Under the pieces are notes generated by a model that saw only the letters and a list, made by a program, of their open reading frames with translations, had not been told where the DNA came from and ran no database searches. From a virus: a stretch of 30,203 bases of DNA. Both the position numbers and the translations under genes were made by a program. The DNA lies in IMG/VR virus record IMGVR_UViG_3300025133_000441, positions 1 to 30,203 of that record; one strand, given 5' to 3'. Of this stretch, positions 26,471 through 30,203 are shown in pieces (the stretch's first letter is position 1; every line of letters starts with the position of its first letter).

Positions 26471-29400
26471 CTAATAACCCCCAGACTGATTTCCAGAATC
26501 ATTGGTATTATCAGTGTCGGCTGCGGTAATTCCCTCCGGTGGAGATGAGCCAGCAGTTAATTGTTTGTTGTTCGTCTTTAACAACTTTTTAAGTTGGGCG
26601 GGGGTTGTGCCGAACTCTAGTTCATGATCAATGTCACACTCTTCAGTGAGAACTTCTACCTCTAAGTTATCCTTATTGTTTTGTAATTGACTGATCCAGT
26701 CATCTATATATGCATCAAGCCAATTCACCCGACTATCATCAAGAGCCCAATAAGCCAACCCATGAGGGAGTGTTATTGGTGGTCCCCACAACCATGGGGC
26801 AAAAATTGTTGCTGGCATCAATGATAAACCAATCATCCACGTCTCAGGTTCATATAGAAATGTCTCATCAACCGGATCAAACCAGTCATTTGGGGGTTTT
26901 TGTGTCGATTCTGGTGAGTGGATTCCGAATCCGCAATCCTGTTCCGTTATTTCAAGATTGGCAATCCTCTCGGCAGATGCCGCGAATGCCTCTGCTTGGG
27001 CTTTAACAGCATTTGCTTGGCGTTGTGCATCGGCGATAATACCATTCAAGGTTTGTATAGTTCTTTGAATATTTTTAGAGATCGCAATATTAATATCAGA
27101 TTGCTCCATAAATGACTTAAATATTTTTAAAGGAAACTTCAGTACAAGAGCAAGGAATGCTGCCCATGGAGGGTTAATACCGTTAGCAAATGCGTCAAGT
27201 AGATCTTTATTGCCCGTTTGACAAGCATCAGCATATTGTCCACTCCTCAAAGAGTTCAAGAAAATATACATCAAATTTTCCTTAGTTGGGGCAAACATGT
27301 TTTTGATATCTGGCAAGGACTCCAAATACATGGCTGAATAGATATTTGTTAAAGACAGCATTCGGTTTACTGGAAATACGTATTTAAACAAGAAAGAATA
27401 TTCATCTGTTCGTATTAGTTGTTGTTGCAAGTCATCACGAGGGCTTGAGAGTGGAATTGTGTCTCCTGCCATGTCTTCGCTTGCCTTTCCGAACATGTAC
27501 CGGAAATATCCCACCTTTTTCGTATCATCTGGTGTTTCTCTTTGTGTTCCGCATTTATTTAAAATTTCCGACACATCATTTTCCACAGAGTATCCTTGAG
27601 CCAAATTCATGTCACTTATTTTGGTAAACATGTTTGTCTCTTTTTCAACCGCAGTTAATGGAGTAACATAAATCCTTCTTTGTGTTCCGCCAGGAGTTTC
27701 CTCTATAAGTTCATATGTTTTTTCTTTTGCTGCGTTGATTCTCGCTATATCGTTACGAGGAGTCCAAAAACCCTGGGATGCGGCTGAAGTTTCAAAACCA
27801 TCTGGCAGAGAAGATACATGTGAAAGCCTTACTCCGAAATAAACACTTTTAAAGAAATCCCTCAGTTGAGGATCGGAAGGTTGAACGATTGGAGGATCTT
27901 GGGTTAAAATGTTAAAATCTGTTTGTCGATTGGGCAACGTGTCTCCGCAATCTTCTTGATTGATGGATGTGGCGATAAGTTCATCGGCAGGGAGTTTTTG
28001 AGTTGGGATTGAGCCTTCGAATCGTTTTTTCATATATTGATCCCACAAGTCAATATTGACAACTCCTTTTAACATATTTTGTTCAAGACCTTGCTGGGTG
28101 ACAGTTTCTTGAAAGGAGTTGTTAGTATTGATTTGACCGACTACGGGCTGGACGAGATTAATATTGCCAGCAGCATCCACTCCACGATTTTTAACAAAAT
28201 CAATGTTATCTTGAATGTTTGGATCTGGTTCATGATCTTCGACCCGAATATATGGCTCTAGGATGACTCCCCCATTTTCTAAATCGAAAGTCGGAGGTAC
28301 AAGCATTTCGTTTCTCGGCATCCTCCCGTTAGCAAGAAGTTCTCTTGCGGGCTCTGCCATGCATTGTCGTTGCTCCTCGGCTAATGTAAAGCGGTTGCGA
28401 ATCTCAACCATTTCGGCTATCCATTCGCCATATTTTGTTATGATATTATCATAATGATGATGAGTAGTGTTCAAGGGCGATTGGTGGCGAAAGGCTTCTA
28501 TTGCACTAATTGCTCGGAGCCTCAAATCAGGATCTAACGGAGCGTCGAGAATGGCACCGTTTTTCATCACTTTTAAACAGAAAGAAACTGGTTCAAAATC
28601 CGTAAGAACATCAGTAATTGACTTGTTGATCGCATCCTCTGTTTGGAACCATAGATAATCTGTTTTAAAATTTCTGTATTGTTCTCTCTCCCATTCTAAA
28701 GTTTTTATAATTGTCCGAACATCCAAATCTAACAAGCTTATATAGGGTATATCGTTCTTGTTGCAGTGATATATTGCCGATTCAACATTTTTAGTGATCT
28801 CACTATTTGTTCCTAGTGTGTAGTCTTGTTCAGTGTCTTTTCCTAACACATAATTGTGCCAATCAATCAAAAATGGGATCTGAGTCTCTGGTGTACCCAC
28901 AACTGTATGAGAGTATGTTCGAGCTATTGCATCTATAATAATTGTGGAGCTATAATCTTGACCTTTAATGCTCCCACTGACCATGTCTGTATATTCTTCG
29001 GGCCAAAACCTTGCGGAGTCTTGATATTCCAATAAATCTTTAACAAGTTCAAATGCTCCCACGCCGTTTGCCCATCTATTTCTACTTCCACGCCTCGATT
29101 GATTGCGACCATTATACCGAGACATCGCCCACAACAAGCTTCCTGGTCCGATCATGTTATAGCTGCGCAAGTAATTTACACGTTTTGTTCTGTTATCCAC
29201 GGTTTCACTTGTGTGTGTAGAGTCTGGATTTCCGAGAGGAAGAAAAGGATCAGCATACCACCAAGGTCTGAAGTCTTGAATTCTGACAACATACTCTCCC
29301 TGTGTGGTACGAGTGTCACCGCCGATGTTTTGCGCCACCAGGGATCGGTCACTCATATTGCGTGGATCCGATACGTTTATTGGTCCCATTGTCCAATTGG

Positions 29401-30203
29401 TTGCGGCTTCAATAAACCTTACGAGCCCGCCACGAATAGAGTCCCCATCACCAATCATACCCTCAATTTCGGCTTGAGAGACACCGAAAGGAAATGAACC
29501 GTTTAAGATTGTTTCGCGATCTGTGAGGGGGCTAACATCGTTCCAGTTGAGGATTGTCGTATCCAATGGAAAGCCATATTTACCGACAATTCCATTTTCG
29601 TAAGGCAAATAGAGTTCTAAGCCCACCTGCCCACCAGCATATCGAACATAAGGAAATTCGGACCAACCAAGTAAGAACCCTTCTCTAAAAGCGTTGCTGT
29701 TCGTGTCGGTGCCGCCGTTTTGTGCGGCAGATGTAACCGAGCCTGCGCCTGGTGTCCAAAGACTATTTGCGGCATCTCGGGCTTTTGATTTCAACTCGGA
29801 TGCTTTGGTAAAAGATCCTAAAAGATTTCTAGCTTTTTCATTTTTAATATCTGGTGCAAAATATTCTCTAAAGAAATAACCAGAAGCTTTCTGATAAAGC
29901 ATTCCCCAGACTTTACCTTTCGCGCCCGATCCGCCACGAATCAGGTTTATTCGCTTTTCAGACAAAGTACCATCTGGGCTAATGGCTGATATAATCTCGT
30001 CTGAGATAGTTGGGATTCCGGCGACTGTCTTATAGTTCCCTAGGGTTTTGTTTCTCCAAGTTTCTACGCCTGCTTCGTCTTCCACAAGTTCTGCGAATCG
30101 GATTTCATTTGGAGCCTTTACTGGTTCAACCGCTGGAATCCATTCGTCTACCAGAATACTATCGATAGAGCCATCACCCTTAAGTTTAACATGTTTTGCA
30201 AGC
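26471..30203 (-). CDS. Very large virion protein upstream of the wedge genes, 5' end outside the window
   Basis: The frame is open from the right window edge to a TAG at 26471-26473, so at least 1243 residues are present and the N-terminus is missing. The GTG at 30083-30085 is an internal valine codon: the frame continues upstream with sensible protein (for example VDEWIPAVEPVKAPNEIRFA). The central part is hydrophilic and mixed alpha/beta. Near the C-terminus are a hydrophobic stretch (PPWAAFLALVLKFPLKIF, about 27120-27180), a probable coiled coil rich in Gln/Ala/Glu (about 26935-27080, AQRQANAVKAQAEAFAASAE), and a second hydrophobic, Pro/Trp-rich stretch (about 26740-26850, IGLSLMPATIFAPWLWGPP). 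I do not recognise the family. Its place just before gp25 is where hub, spike or tape-measure-adjacent proteins lie in contractile phages, so a tail-tip or baseplate-hub role is possible but unproven. Confidence 0.82.
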   Translation of the reverse strand, partial: LAKHVKLKGDGSIDSILVDEWIPAVEPVKAPNEIRFAELVEDEAGVETWRNKTLGNYKTVAGIPTISDEIISAISPDGTLSEKRINLIRGGSGAKGKVWGMLYQKASGYFFREYFAPDIKNEKARNLLGSFTKASELKSKARDAANSLWTPGAGSVTSAAQNGGTDTNSNAFREGFLLGWSEFPYVRYAGGQVGLELYLPYENGIVGKYGFPLDTTILNWNDVSPLTDRETILNGSFPFGVSQAEIEGMIGDGDSIRGGLVRFIEAATNWTMGPINVSDPRNMSDRSLVAQNIGGDTRTTQGEYVVRIQDFRPWWYADPFLPLGNPDSTHTSETVDNRTKRVNYLRSYNMIGPGSLLWAMSRYNGRNQSRRGSRNRWANGVGAFELVKDLLEYQDSARFWPEEYTDMVSGSIKGQDYSSTIIIDAIARTYSHTVVGTPETQIPFLIDWHNYVLGKDTEQDYTLGTNSEITKNVESAIYHCNKNDIPYISLLDLDVRTIIKTLEWEREQYRNFKTDYLWFQTEDAINKSITDVLTDFEPVSFCLKVMKNGAILDAPLDPDLRLRAISAIEAFRHQSPLNTTHHHYDNIITKYGEWIAEMVEIRNRFTLAEEQRQCMAEPARELLANGRMPRNEMLVPPTFDLENGGVILEPYIRVEDHEPDPNIQDNIDFVKNRGVDAAGNINLVQPVVGQINTNNSFQETVTQQGLEQNMLKGVVNIDLWDQYMKKRFEGSIPTQKLPADELIATSINQEDCGDTLPNRQTDFNILTQDPPIVQPSDPQLRDFFKSVYFGVRLSHVSSLPDGFETSAASQGFWTPRNDIARINAAKEKTYELIEETPGGTQRRIYVTPLTAVEKETNMFTKISDMNLAQGYSVENDVSEILNKCGTQRETPDDTKKVGYFRYMFGKASEDMAGDTIPLSSPRDDLQQQLIRTDEYSFLFKYVFPVNRMLSLTNIYSAMYLESLPDIKNMFAPTKENLMYIFLNSLRSGQYADACQTGNKDLLDAFANGINPPWAAFLALVLKFPLKIFKSFMEQSDINIAISKNIQRTIQTLNGIIADAQRQANAVKAQAEAFAASAERIANLEITEQDCGFGIHSPESTQKPPNDWFDPVDETFLYEPETWMIGLSLMPATIFAPWLWGPPITLPHGLAYWALDDSRVNWLDAYIDDWISQLQNNKDNLEVEVLTEECDIDHELEFGTTPAQLKKLLKTNNKQLTAGSSPPEGITAADTDNTNDSGNQSGGY

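Noticed and set aside
29099-29497. Plus-strand open frame of 132 codons
   Set aside because: Antisense to the large structural gene, whose protein is coherent throughout; no ribosome binding site or domain pattern supports it.
30083-30085. GTG as the start of the large protein upstream of gp25
   Set aside because: The same frame stays open to the window edge and encodes plausible protein upstream, with no ribosome binding site before the GTG; the real start is outside the window.
1-30203. tRNA genes, CRISPR arrays, integrase or attachment sites
   Set aside because: No cloverleaf-like, regularly repeated or recombinase-like sequence was seen, and almost every base is accounted for by long coding frames.

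Overview
The window is a continuous piece of the genome of a contractile-tailed (myovirus-type) bacteriophage. The DNA is AT-rich and every gene I can support lies on the minus strand, so transcription runs from right to left. Coding density is nearly complete: the gaps between genes are 1 to 44 bases and several neighbours overlap. I see no tRNA, rRNA, CRISPR array, insertion sequence or bacterial housekeeping gene. The host cannot be named from this sequence. The mix of T4-type baseplate wedge proteins with very large LamG and DNRLRE-type proteins is one I associate with uncultivated aquatic or marine myoviruses, but that is an inference.

Layout in the direction of transcription, from the right edge: (1) a very large structural protein whose 5' end lies outside the window (26471-30203); (2) a gp25-like baseplate wedge protein (26037-26426) and a gp6/gpJ-like baseplate wedge protein (24210-26012), which fix the identity of the region; (3) a DNRLRE-type beta-sandwich protein (22697-24208); (4) a 3339-residue giant (12671-22690) that carries LamG-like domains around a segment resembling the P2 gpI/T4 gp7 wedge family, and further on two copies of a SPRY/concanavalin-like sandwich; (5) a chain of further virion proteins: 362 residues, 1147 residues, 1056 residues with fibronectin-III-like modules, 321 residues, and a paralogous pair of 367 and 380 residues; (6) a short DNA-metabolism group at the left: a 118-residue protein of unknown function, a RuvC-like Holliday junction resolvase, and a primase with zinc ribbon and TOPRIM domain that runs off the left edge.

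The order gp25, gp6, then a gpI-like segment matches the W-J-I order of P2-like phages. The window therefore probably encodes the baseplate wedge and most of the host-contact apparatus (receptor-binding or fibre-like proteins), followed by the start of a replication/recombination module. The structural-to-replication junction at about 1655-1700 holds a plausible sigma70-type promoter. The same 8-base word recurs in three of the intergenic gaps of the left third.

The assignments of gp25, gp6, RuvC and primase are firm. The DNRLRE, LamG and gpI assignments rest on visible sequence patterns and context. The remaining large proteins are called virion proteins mainly because of position, size and composition.
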